From positions 1-53,343 of the forward strand of contig CALHTB010000074.1 of the NCBI GenBank assembly GCA_938038785.1: DNA of 53,343 bases. The letters run 5' to 3'. This stretch comes from an uncultured Acidimicrobiales bacterium. GTDB taxonomy: Bacteria; Actinomycetota; Acidimicrobiia; Acidimicrobiales; SHLQ01. Below, one piece after another: positions 10,631 through 18,400 of this stretch (its first letter is position 1; each line of letters starts with the position of its first letter). A model generated the notes under the pieces. That model did not search any database and was not told the DNA's origin. It saw only the letters and a program-made list of their open reading frames with translations. Both the position numbers and the translations under genes were made by a program.

Positions 10631-11329
10631 CTATGAAACAGGAACAGCGTTGTCAGCACCGATAATGACGATGACGTTTGCAGCATCAAGACGGCCATCG
10701 CTGATCGCTTCTGAGGCGACACCAATGGTGCCATCCTCTGGTGCTGGCTTGATGATGCTCACCGGTGCGCCGAGCACATCGGCCACTGCTCGAGCGTCGC
10801 CGTCGTAACCGGCCTTGTAGTAGATGACAGCTTCAGCGGTGCTTGGTGCGTTCGAAACTGCAGCGATATATGCAGCGGCCTTGAGCTTGTCGGAAACTGC
10901 GCCTGCAACACCCCGTCCACCGGTGCCATTGGCTACCAGAACGCTGACCTCTGATGCAGGTCGAGCTTCGCCACCTGGGGGTGGCTCGACTTCATCAGGG
11001 ATGGTCTCGGTGGTGCTGTCGCCCTCGTCGATGGTGGCCGGTGGCGAGTCTGCATCTTCAGTATCGGTTGGGTCGACGACGTTAACCGCTTCATCGTCTG
11101 CACTATCTCCCGCATCAGCGGCGTCGGTGCCAGCGTCTGCATCGGTTTCGACGTTGTCAGCCGTGGCTTGTGACGAAAGGTCGGTGGGCGGATCATCGAG
11201 GGCGAAGGCCATCAGGAGCAGGCCAATGATGAGCGCCAGCGCAATAAGCATGGCGCCACGCGCGGCGGCCCCGCCCGTTGAACGAGCGAGCGATCCGTCG
11301 TCGGCTGCGTGATATCCCTGGCTGCTCAT
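10631..11329 (-). CDS. LytR_C-domain membrane protein (VirR-like arrangement)
   Basis: A 232-residue protein with a short cytoplasmic N-terminus, one transmembrane helix at about 26-45, an acidic Asp/Thr/Ala-rich linker (48-125) and a C-terminal LytR_C domain from about 128 (SVLVANGTGGRGVAGAVSD). The domain is found at the end of LytR-CpsA-Psr proteins and alone in actinobacteria. The pairing with a DUF3263 gene immediately upstream (4-base ATGA overlap) is the same as Rv0430-Rv0431 of Mycobacterium, where Rv0431 (VirR) affects envelope integrity and vesicle release. The role here is inferred to be in the envelope. Confidence 0.85.
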   Translation of the reverse strand: MSSQGYHAADDGSLARSTGGAAARGAMLIALALIIGLLLMAFALDDPPTDLSSQATADNVETDADAGTDAADAGDSADDEAVNVVDPTDTEDADSPPATIDEGDSTTETIPDEVEPPPGGEARPASEVSVLVANGTGGRGVAGAVSDKLKAAAYIAAVSNAPSTAEAVIYYKAGYDGDARAVADVLGAPVSIIKPAPEDGTIGVASEAISDGRLDAANVIVIIGADNAVPVS

Positions 11330-11583
11330 CGTGCTGGAGGCTGCTCGATCTGCCGTTCAAAGCGTGCACGACGACGGCGGTCGCGGAGGCGACGAAGCCG
11401 GCGAATCACAAGCGGATCAAACTCATAGGCCTCATCGGAGTCGATGAGCTCGCCAAGGAGTTCGTAGTAGCGAGTCGTCGAGAGCTCGAAGCGCTCGCGA
11501 ATGATCGATTCTTTCGAGCCGTCTTCGGACCACCAGGTCCGTTCGAACTCGATGATTGCTTGGTCTCGTTCAGTCAGTGCCAT
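11326..11583 (-). CDS. DUF3263 domain protein
   Basis: An 85-residue protein with the DUF3263 signature: LTERDQAIIEFERTWW at the N-terminus, then RFELSTTRYYELLGELID and a strongly basic C-terminal helix rich in Arg. The middle section looks like a helix-turn-helix, so DNA binding is plausible but not shown. Its stop overlaps the LytR_C start by four bases, implying translational coupling. The upstream flank is a dispersed repeat that leaves little room for an ordinary promoter. Confidence 0.85.
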   Translation of the reverse strand: MALTERDQAIIEFERTWWSEDGSKESIIRERFELSTTRYYELLGELIDSDEAYEFDPLVIRRLRRLRDRRRRARFERQIEQPPAR

Positions 11584-11624
11584 CGCCGCTATTCTCGTCG
11601 CTCAGAGAACCCAATACAAGCACC

Positions 11625-11787
11625 CCGCTCGTTCCTCGCTCCCGGCAATCGCACATTCGCTTCGCTCGGTGTGCTCTGCGGACTGCCGGAGGCTCCACAA
11701 ACGCCCTCGTCCCTCCGGGCTGGCGCGCTGACGAGTCCTTCATGCGGATACATGCTCCTGCGTTGACTGAACCAGCTCTGCTGTCGC
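11625..11787 (+). repeat. Dispersed repeat R1, copy 1 (inverted copy at 25589-25752)
   Basis: About 163 bases that match the reverse complement of 25589-25752 over almost their full length. Shared blocks include CCTCGCTCCCGGCAATCGC, ATTCGCTTCGCTCGGTG, TGCTCTGCGGAC and GCGTTGACTG. Both copies lie in intergenic DNA. The short ORFs that run through them differ in frame use and have no homolog-like features, so the repeat is treated as noncoding. Confidence 0.8.
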
Positions 11788-11796
11788 GGGCCGGAC

Positions 11797-11898
11797 GTAT
11801 CGGCTCAGCCCTAGCGGGCTTCCCCGAACTCAAGTTTGTCGCTGGCGGTATCGGCTCAGCCCTAGCGGGCTTCCCCGAACTCAAGTTTGTCGCTGACG
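11797..11898. repeat. 51-bp direct tandem repeat, two copies
   Basis: The unit starts GTATCGGCTCAGCCCTAGCG and ends in GTTTGTCGCTGGCG. Copy 1 is 11797-11847 and copy 2 is 11848-11898, differing at one base (GGCG versus GACG at the end). The near identity points to a recent duplication. Confidence 0.92.
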
Positions 11899-11922
11899 CT
11901 CCAAACTTGCCCTGGGCAAAGA

Positions 11923-12103
11923 GGCCTCCGGCTGACCGCAGCGCGAATCGAGGCCACCGGTAGCTCCCAGCTGCGAAGCCGGTGGGAGCGAAAATGGGCC
12001 TCCGGCTGACCGCAGCGCGAATCGAGGCCACCGGTAGCTCCCAGCTGCGAAGCCGGTGGGAGCGGAAATGGGCCTCCGGCTGACCGCAGCGCGAATCGAG
12101 GCC
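11923..12103. repeat. 74-bp tandem repeat, about 2.4 copies, hairpin-forming
   Basis: Units begin GGCCTCCGGCTGACCGCAGC at 11923, 11997 and 12071 (the last is partial, ending at 12103). Inside each full unit, CCACCGG pairs with CCGGTGG, and alternatively GCTCCCA with TGGGAGC, so each could fold. CGCAGCGCGAATCGAGG and a TAGCTC-hairpin-GAGCGGAAA block recur near 30709-30804. Confidence 0.9.
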
Positions 12104-12112
12104 GGCCTGCGG

Positions 12113-12133
12113 CCGGATTTCGCCTGCGGCGAA
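12113..12133 (-). repeat. Hairpin module downstream of tRNA-Thr (same 21-mer at 30784-30804)
   Basis: On the plus strand the 21 bases begin CCGGATTTCGCC and end TGCGGCGAA, containing the TTCGCC/GGCGAA hairpin with a 3-base loop. The identical 21 bases follow rpsI. Both occurrences lie directly after the 3' end of a minus-strand gene, so they may help 3'-end formation, although no U-tract follows. Confidence 0.7.
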
Positions 12134-12137
12134 GAAG

Positions 12138-12210
12138 AGCCGCTTATCGGAGTCGAACCGATGACCTACGCTTTACAAGAGCGTTGCTCTACCAACTGAG
12201 CTAAAGCGGC
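12138..12210 (-). tRNA. tRNA-Thr (anticodon TGT)
   Basis: The minus strand folds into a full cloverleaf: acceptor GCCGCTT/AAGCGGC, D arm GCTC-AGTTGGTA-GAGC, anticodon stem ACGCT/AGCGT with loop CTTGTAA (anticodon TGT, reading ACA), variable loop AGGTC, T arm ATCGG-TTCGACT-CCGAT and discriminator U. The CCA end is not encoded. Seventy-three bases without CCA. Confidence 0.97.
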
Positions 12211-12254
12211 GATAGCCGAAGTCTACGGGTTGTCTCCCGATGCCATCGGTCAAT

Positions 12255-12295
12255 TTTGAAGGATCGGGCGCGGATTCCGTCCCAAATCCTTCAAA
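12255..12295 (-). terminator. Hairpin terminator after rsiG
   Basis: A perfect 10-bp inverted repeat, TTTGAAGGAT / ATCCTTCAAA, encloses a GC-rich interior that can itself pair (GGG/CCC and CGG/CCG). It starts 18 bases after the rsiG stop. The minus-strand 3' flank is AATTG rather than a long U-run, so it is a weak-tail terminator. Confidence 0.6.
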
Positions 12296-12312
12296 TGTGT
12301 TGTGAAGCTCAG

Positions 12313-12861
12313 CTAGCTGCTGAGCAGGCCGTCGATCGTGGCTTCACCGGTGGTGTAACGGCGGGTGACTTCAGCCTGAACGGTATCGATGATGTTGTGG
12401 AGGCTGCGACGGCTGTTCGATACTTCGTCCTCGAGGCTGTTGAGCTCGGTGAGGCCGTTGAGCAATGCGTCTTCGGTGATGGTCGAGACATTGCCGAGAT
12501 CCTCAGCGGCGAGGATCGCTTCGAGCTTGGCTTCGAGCTTGGAGGTGACCTCAGGGTCGGGTTCGAGAGAGCTTGGCGGCCGAACGGCGCCGGGGCCGCC
12601 CTGGACACGGCTTCCGTCGGAGAGAATGTCGGGTAGACGGCCAATGAGCTCGCTGGTGTTGCCTTCGTCGCCGCCGTCACGGCGCCGTTGCAGTTCGCCG
12701 CCGACGATGTCGACGCGTCCTTGGATAAGGCGTCGTACGTACGACAGGCTGTTTTCAAGTGACTGGCAACGGCTTCGAACCGCGCGCAGTTCGTCCATGT
12801 CTCGTTCACCGAGGTTGGCTAGGAACGACGGGTCGTTGACCACATCGAGTTCTGGCGTCAT
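12313..12861 (-). CDS. rsiG: RsiG-like c-di-GMP-binding anti-sigma factor
   Basis: A soluble, mostly helical 182-residue protein. Residues 36-51 give E36-x3-S40-x2-R43-x3-Q47-x3-D51, exactly the c-di-GMP-binding signature of Streptomyces RsiG, the anti-sigma factor that holds sigma-WhiG when loaded with c-di-GMP. A second copy on the C-terminal helix reads E144-x3-S148-x2-R151-x3-H155-x3-D159, with His where Gln is usual. Two motifs on two antiparallel helices is the known RsiG arrangement. Residues 61-100 are a Gly/Pro-rich linker. The ATG has an AAGGA site seven bases upstream. No whiG-like sigma gene lies in the window, so the partner is encoded elsewhere. Family members are often annotated as 'aerial mycelium formation protein'. 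Confidence 0.88.
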   Translation of the reverse strand: MTPELDVVNDPSFLANLGERDMDELRAVRSRCQSLENSLSYVRRLIQGRVDIVGGELQRRRDGGDEGNTSELIGRLPDILSDGSRVQGGPGAVRPPSSLEPDPEVTSKLEAKLEAILAAEDLGNVSTITEDALLNGLTELNSLEDEVSNSRRSLHNIIDTVQAEVTRRYTTGEATIDGLLSS

Positions 12862-12938
12862 GAAGCGATCCTTCGCATAAATCGGGCAGGTCTGCCCTCA
12901 CCCACGCTAGTCGGCACTTCGTTGCCCGAATGTGAGCC

Positions 12939-13175
12939 TCAGCCGCCCGATACTGGCGGCAGCAATGCCACCTCATCACCGTCGGAAACCGCAGTCGCTT
13001 CGTCTGCAGCTTCACCGTTGACCCAAATGCGGCAAACCGGCACAAGCTCGGCGAATTCGGGACCATATTCATCGCGAGCAGCTTCGAGTACCTCGGCCAC
13101 GGTGGACCCTGGAATTGTGGCCTTGCCGGTACCGGCAGCGACCCGAACGGTGGCAAAGAGGCGAAGTGTTGGCAC
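12939..13175 (-). CDS. moaD: MoaD/ThiS-family sulfur carrier
   Basis: A 78-residue ubiquitin-fold protein that would be adenylated and thiocarboxylated at its C-terminal Gly-Gly, donating sulfur for molybdopterin (MoaD) or thiamine-type synthesis. It starts PTLRLFATVRVAAG, has DGDEVALLPPVSGG at the end, and the MoaD-type 'LLPPVSGG' favours molybdopterin synthase over ThiS. The frame extends to 13415, but the conserved first strand begins at the GTG at 13175; another GTG at 13178 is equally possible. The start is 23 bases from the divergent histidine phosphatase gene. No moaE is nearby. Confidence 0.85.
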   Translation of the reverse strand: MPTLRLFATVRVAAGTGKATIPGSTVAEVLEAARDEYGPEFAELVPVCRIWVNGEAADEATAVSDGDEVALLPPVSGG

Positions 13176-13198
13176 CACGAAAGTGTACGTTGAGAGCC

Positions 13199-13804
13199 AT
13201 GGGACGCATCCTTCTAGTTCGACACGGGCAATCTGAGTGGAACGCTGAAGGGCGTTGGCAGGGCCAAGCTGACATTCCGCTGAGCGAGCTCGGCCGTCAA
13301 CAGGCCCAAGCCGCAGCGGCGAACCTCGGAACGTTCGACGTGGTTGCGTCATCGACGCTTGCCCGAGCCGCCGAAACCGCGCACATCGTGACGAGCCAAC
13401 TGGGCATCGGCCCAATCATCCCCATACCCGAGCTCATCGAGCGCAGCGCCGGCGAGTGGAGTGGCCTCACCCGCGAGGACATCGAACGGGAATGGCCCGG
13501 CTATCTCGAGGCAGACAAGCGGCCCCCGAACTACGAGCTCGACGAAGCGCTCTGGCCGCGGTTACTCGCTGGCCTCACGATCGTGTCCGACATGCTTGGC
13601 CCGCAAGATGAGGGCATCGTCTTTGCTCATGGCGGCTTGATCTACCTGATCGAAGACCGCTGCGGGCAACGTCGCGGGCGAATGCCAAACCTAGGGGCAT
13701 TGTGGGTGAACGTCACCGAGGACGGCGAGATCCTCGCTGGTGAACGAGTCCACTTGGTTGACGAGGGTGAACTGTCCAACGTGCAATCGGACCAGATTCT
13801 TTGA
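13199..13804 (+). CDS. Histidine phosphatase family protein (phosphoglycerate mutase-like)
   Basis: A 201-residue protein of histidine phosphatase branch 1. The catalytic RHGQSEWN sits at the N-terminus (MGRILLVRHGQSEWNAEGRW), the second catalytic His is in VFAHGGLIYLIE, and the acidic proton donor is in ERSAGEWSG. The open frame extends upstream to 13115, but the ATG at 13199 gives the usual family N-terminus. Its stop overlaps the TTG start of the next gene. Substrate unknown; phosphosugars, glycerate phosphates or cofactor intermediates are all possible. Confidence 0.9.
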   Translation: MGRILLVRHGQSEWNAEGRWQGQADIPLSELGRQQAQAAAANLGTFDVVASSTLARAAETAHIVTSQLGIGPIIPIPELIERSAGEWSGLTREDIEREWPGYLEADKRPPNYELDEALWPRLLAGLTIVSDMLGPQDEGIVFAHGGLIYLIEDRCGQRRGRMPNLGALWVNVTEDGEILAGERVHLVDEGELSNVQSDQIL

Positions 13805-14355
13805 CCGTCACCGACCTTCCCGTCCGGATCATAACTTCGGCGCGGCGAAAGAAGACCGTGTCGGCACGAATCGTGGACGACACGATCGAGATACGTATGC
13901 CCGAGGGCTTGAGCCACGCCGAGCAACAGCGACACGTTCGTGACCTAACGAAGAAGCTCAACCGCAAGCGAGCATCCAACACGGTCGACCTTGCGCAACG
14001 GGCCAAGCACCTGTCGAAGAAGTACTCGCTCCCCTTGCCGACGTCGATCACCTGGTCAGCTCGGCAACAAAAGCGCTGGGGTTCATGCACACCCTCGACC
14101 GGAGAGATTCGCATCTCCGACCGGATGAGCGAATTTCCGCAGTGGGTTGTTGACTATGTGATCGTGCACGAGCTGGCACACCTGGTCGAGCCCAATCACT
14201 CGCCCGCGTTCACCGCGCTCGAACGACGCTTCCCGGCGTGTGACAAGGCCGAGGGGTTCCTTATGGCGGTCTCGCTTGGCCACGCCGGTTCGTTGAGCGG
14301 GCTCCCCAAGCCCGATCCGTGCATCGAACCCGACCCGGCCATCGACTTGCGATGA
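13801..14355 (+). CDS. YgjP/SprT-like (DUF45) zinc metallopeptidase
   Basis: A 184-residue protein of the YgjP-like M48-related group. The zinc motif HELAH is at 123-127, with a third likely ligand, His133, in PNHSPAF. The family signature RWGSCTPSTGEIRIS is at 92-106. It starts at a TTG overlapping the preceding stop (TTGA), so translation is probably coupled, and its own stop overlaps the next start (ATGA). The cellular substrate is unknown. Confidence 0.87.
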   Translation: MTVTDLPVRIITSARRKKTVSARIVDDTIEIRMPEGLSHAEQQRHVRDLTKKLNRKRASNTVDLAQRAKHLSKKYSLPLPTSITWSARQQKRWGSCTPSTGEIRISDRMSEFPQWVVDYVIVHELAHLVEPNHSPAFTALERRFPACDKAEGFLMAVSLGHAGSLSGLPKPDPCIEPDPAIDLR

Positions 14356-15329
14356 CCGACAAGCCAGCCATCGAGCTCGCCGATGTCGAGGCAGCTGCAG
14401 AACGTATAGCGCCCTTCGCCGTGCGGACCCCAGTGATCGAATCGACCAACCTGTCGGCTCGGGTCGGTGCGCAGATCTTCTGCAAGGCCGAATCACTTCA
14501 GCGCACCGGCTCGTTCAAGTTTCGAGGCGCAACAAATTCGATCGCGGCGCTCACCGACGAGGAGCGCGCCGAAGGCATCATCACCTACTCGTCCGGCAAC
14601 CACGGGCAGGCCATCAGTCGGGCCGCGGGGCTGCACGGATGTAAGGCGACGGTCATCATGCCCCTCGACGCTCCCGCCATGAAGCGAGCCGCCACCGAGC
14701 ACTGGGGTGCCGACATCGTCGAATACGACCGGTACGACGAAGACCGTCCAGCGGTAGCCGCCCGCGTGCACGCCGAACGGGGCGGGGTGATCATCCCGCC
14801 GTTCAACCATCGTCATGTCATGGCGGGCCAGGGAACCGTCGGGCTCGAACTCATCGACCAAGTTGCCGACCTCGACATGATCTTCGTGTGCCTCGGGGGC
14901 GGCGGGCTGCTCTCTGGCGTGTCGACGGTGGCTAAGGCCCACAACCCCGACATCATCGTCGTCGGAGTCGAGCCCGAGGCCGGTGACGACCACATTCGCA
15001 GTCGGTCCGCCGGCCACATCGTGTCGCTGCCCGAGGTGCCGCGCACGATCGCGGATGGCCAACAGACCATGGCGCCGGGCGAGCTGACGTGGTCGGTCAA
15101 TGCGACCAAGTGCGACGAGTTCACCACCGTGTCTGACGACGAGATCGTGTCCACCATGCGGTTGTTGTTCGACCACCACAAGCTGGTCGTCGAGCCATCG
15201 GGCGCGACCGCTCTGGCGGCTGTGCTTCACCGAGGTCTGGTGCAGTCCGACATGCGGGTCGGCGTAACCCTGAGCGGCGGCAACATCGACCTCAGCACCT
15301 TCGCGGCGTTGCTTGGTAGCGGCCGCTAG
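14352..15329 (+). CDS. Threonine/serine dehydratase (PLP-dependent, fold type II)
   Basis: A 325-residue PLP enzyme deaminating threonine or serine to 2-oxobutyrate or pyruvate. The PLP lysine is K56 in GSFKFRGA, the asparagine loop is SSGNHGQA, and the phosphate-binding glycines are in CLGGGGLLSG. The C-terminal ACT regulatory domain of biosynthetic IlvA is absent, so it resembles catabolic TdcB-type dehydratases or serine racemases. The ATG at 14352 overlaps the preceding stop by four bases. It is the last gene of a three-gene operon closed by a strong terminator. Confidence 0.93.
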   Translation: MTDKPAIELADVEAAAERIAPFAVRTPVIESTNLSARVGAQIFCKAESLQRTGSFKFRGATNSIAALTDEERAEGIITYSSGNHGQAISRAAGLHGCKATVIMPLDAPAMKRAATEHWGADIVEYDRYDEDRPAVAARVHAERGGVIIPPFNHRHVMAGQGTVGLELIDQVADLDMIFVCLGGGGLLSGVSTVAKAHNPDIIVVGVEPEAGDDHIRSRSAGHIVSLPEVPRTIADGQQTMAPGELTWSVNATKCDEFTTVSDDEIVSTMRLLFDHHKLVVEPSGATALAAVLHRGLVQSDMRVGVTLSGGNIDLSTFAALLGSGR

Positions 15330-15359
15330 CTCGACCGCACCTCATAGGCCAGGCCTGTG

Positions 15360-15403
15360 AGGAACCTGGTACCTTTCCGCGCAAAGGTGCCAGGTTCCTT
15401 TTT
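15360..15403 (+). terminator. Strong rho-independent terminator
   Basis: A 17-bp stem (AGGAACCTGGTACCTTT pairing with AAAGGTGCCAGGTTCCT, one G-U pair) with loop CCGCGC is followed by TTTT. It closes the histidine phosphatase/metallopeptidase/dehydratase operon, 31 bases after the last stop. Confidence 0.93.
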
Positions 15404-15428
15404 GGCGAAAGGAGCGTGGTACCTCTGG

Positions 15429-18400
15429 TCAGAGGGCTCGTAGGGCGGCGCGGATTTTCTTTTCGCTGACCTTTTCGCCAACGCCAACTTGCTGGGCGAA
15501 GGTGGCGACGCGAAGTTCTTCGAGCTGCCAGTTGAGGTCGGTGAGCGCTTGCGATGGGGGTAGTCGTTCGGCGTAGTGATCAAAGTCCGCTTCGAGCGTC
15601 TTGCATTTGGTCATTAGCTGACTGTCCTGCACTACACGATCGGGCAACTTGTCGAGGCGCACCTCGATGGCGTGCAGGTAACGAGCAACGTCGGCCAACC
15701 GGTCGGGTCCGACGCCCGAGAGGTGGTTTGGGTAGACGAGCCGCACCAACTGTTGGGCCATGTCTCGACGTGCAGGCAGAATTGCTGGCGCTGCTTTCTC
15801 GGCAAGGCGGGCCCGCAGACGGGCGTTGCGCACGAGGATCTCGACAGCCGACGGACCGAGGTCGGCCACCGCATCGGGAAGCTTGGTCCGTGCCGTGTCC
15901 AGCAGGGTGTCCCAGTCACCTTCGTTCCAGACAACTCCCCCAGCATCCGCGAGCAACCGCGAGAAGATGCAGTCAGCAGCATCAGTGACCCACTCGACCT
16001 TCGTCTTGTGCGGGCTAGCGGCTATTGCCAAGTTGGCTTGGGCATCGAGCAAGTTGTTGAGCGACCGGGCGATGCCGCCGATGTTCAACCGCAGCAGGCG
16101 GCGGGTGCCCAACCACATCGCCTCGTGCTGCGCGCCAGCGTCGGGCAACAACCGCAGTGCGACGGTGTCGCCCGTGTCGATGAGAGACGGAAAGGCATCA
16201 ACGTTCTGCCCGGCCGCGTCGGTGCGGATCTTCTGTGGGATGTCACCAAATGTCCAGGAGGTCTGCCCCTCCGACGTCAACGAATGTTCGCTCGTCTCGA
16301 GAACTTCCCGCACCTCGTCGGCCAGCTGCGTGCGCAGCGCGTCGAGGTTGCGGCCTTGAGCGATGAGGTTGCCGTCGTCATCGAGCACTCGAAAGATCGG
16401 ACGTAGATGGTCGGGCAATCGATCGACAACAAGCGCGTCAGCGGGCAACGGGTCGTTGCGAACACCGCGAAGCGCTGCCCGCACGGCTTCGACCAGGTTG
16501 CCCTCGGACGTCTCGAGCTCGGGGAGGATCTGCTTCACCGTGTCGGGGATCGGTACAAACGGTTTGCGAACTGTCTTGGGCATCGACCGCAGAAGCTCGG
16601 TCACCAGCTCCTCACGCAGGCCGGGTACGTTCCATTCGAACGCGGCGCCGTCGACGTGGTTGATGAGCGTGACCGGCACGTTCACTGTGACGCCGTCGTT
16701 CTCCGAGGTGGAATCAAATTCGTAGTCGACCTCGTACTCGACGCCGCCAGCAGTCCATGTTTCCGGGAAGGACTCACCGTCATCATCAGTCTCGGGCGCT
16801 TCGAAAATGTCGTCGAGGCGCAGGTCGAGCAGCCGAGGGTTCTTCGACTTCTTACCCTTCCACCACTTGTCGAAGTCAGCACCGGAGGTGACTTTGTTCC
16901 CGACTCGCTGGTCGTAGAACTCAAAGAGCACGTCGTACTCGACAAACAAGTCTCGCCGTTGCCTAGCTCCGAGACGGCGAACCTCGTCGAGCACCGACTC
17001 GTTCTGCGCGAAGAACGCGTGGTGCGTCTCCCAATCACCTTCGATTAGCGCGTGGTGGATGAACAGGCTGCGAGCTTCGGCGGGGTCGACACGCCGGTAG
17101 TTCACTTTGCGCCCGGCGACGAGGGGGACGCCGTACAGCGTGACCCGCTCGATCGTCATCGCCGAGCCCTTCTCGCGATCCCACTCGGGTTCGTCGTAGC
17201 TGTATTTGGCAACGTGTGCGCCGGCACGCTCGGCCCACTCGGGCTGAATCCGGGCGGCGCTGTGGCACCACAGCCTGTTGGTCTCGACCAACTCGCCTGC
17301 CATCACCCAGTTCGGCGGTTTCTTGCTCAGTGCCGAGCCACGGCCGATGAGGAAGCGGGCATTGCGGCCACCGGTGAACTCGTTGCTGGCCGAATCCTTG
17401 ACACCCACCTGCGACAACAGACCGGTGAGTAGCGCCTGATGTATGGAGTCGGCGTTCGGCATTTCGCTCGACACCTCTTCGCTCGACACTCCCGGTCGAG
17501 ATCCGCGGGAGCCACCATGGTCACTGCGCTTCGCTGCCTTGCTCGACACTCCTTCGCTCGACACTTCCGGTCGAGATCCCCGGGAGCCGCCATGGTCCGG
17601 GTTGATCTGCCACTTCTGCGACTTCGCGGTGCGTTCGAGCTGACGGTAGATGTCTTGCCACTCGCGGATGCGATTGAAGTTGAGGAACTCGCGCTTGCAC
17701 ATCTTGCGGAACTGGCTATTCGACCGAGCCCGACGTTCGGTCTCCAGGTACTCCCACAGTTTCAGCCACGGCAAGAAGTCCGACCCCGGCACCGCAAACC
17801 GGTTGTGGAACTGGGCTGCCTCTTCGCGCTTCTCCGACGGCCGCTCTCGAGGGTCTTGCACCGACAGCGCCGACGTGATGATCATGACCTCACGCAGGCA
17901 GCCGTTGTCGGCACCATCGATAACCATGCGACCAAAACGCGGATCAACCGGAAGCCGGGCGAGATCTCGTCCAATTGGGGTGAGCCACTTCTTCGACCCT
18001 TGATAGTCGGGGTCGACGGCGTCGAGCTCTTCGAGCAGAGCCACGCCGTCACGAATGTTGCGAAGCTCGGGCGGCTCGACGAACGGGAAGCGCTCCATAT
18101 CGCCGAGGCCCAGGTTGGCCATCTGTAGTAGTACCGAGGCGAGGTTGGTTCGGGTGATCTCGGGCTCGGTGAATTCGGGCCGGTTCTCGAAGTTGTCCTC
18201 GGAGTACAAGCGCACCGCGATACCGGCAGCCACACGTCCGCAACGACCCGACCTCTGGTTGGCCGACGCTTGCGACACCTCCTCGATCGGCAGTCGCTGC
18301 ACCTTCGTGCGGTTGCTGTAGCGGCTAACTCGGGCAAACCCGGGGTCGACGACATAGCGGATGCCGGGAACGGTAAGCGAGGTCTCGGCCACATTGGTGG

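Noticed and set aside
11570..12031. 153-residue minus-strand open frame over the repeats
   Set aside because: Its sequence is only the translation of the R1, 51-bp and 74-bp repeats (for example duplicated NLSSGKPARAEPI), and it overlaps the start of the DUF3263 gene.
11923..12103. Possible CRISPR array
   Set aside because: The 74-bp units are contiguous head-to-tail copies with no unique spacers, and no cas gene is present.
17439..18128. 229-residue plus-strand open frame with repeated HFARH/RSRS segments
   Set aside because: It is antisense to hrpA and its apparent repeats come from the tandem DNA repeat inside hrpA.
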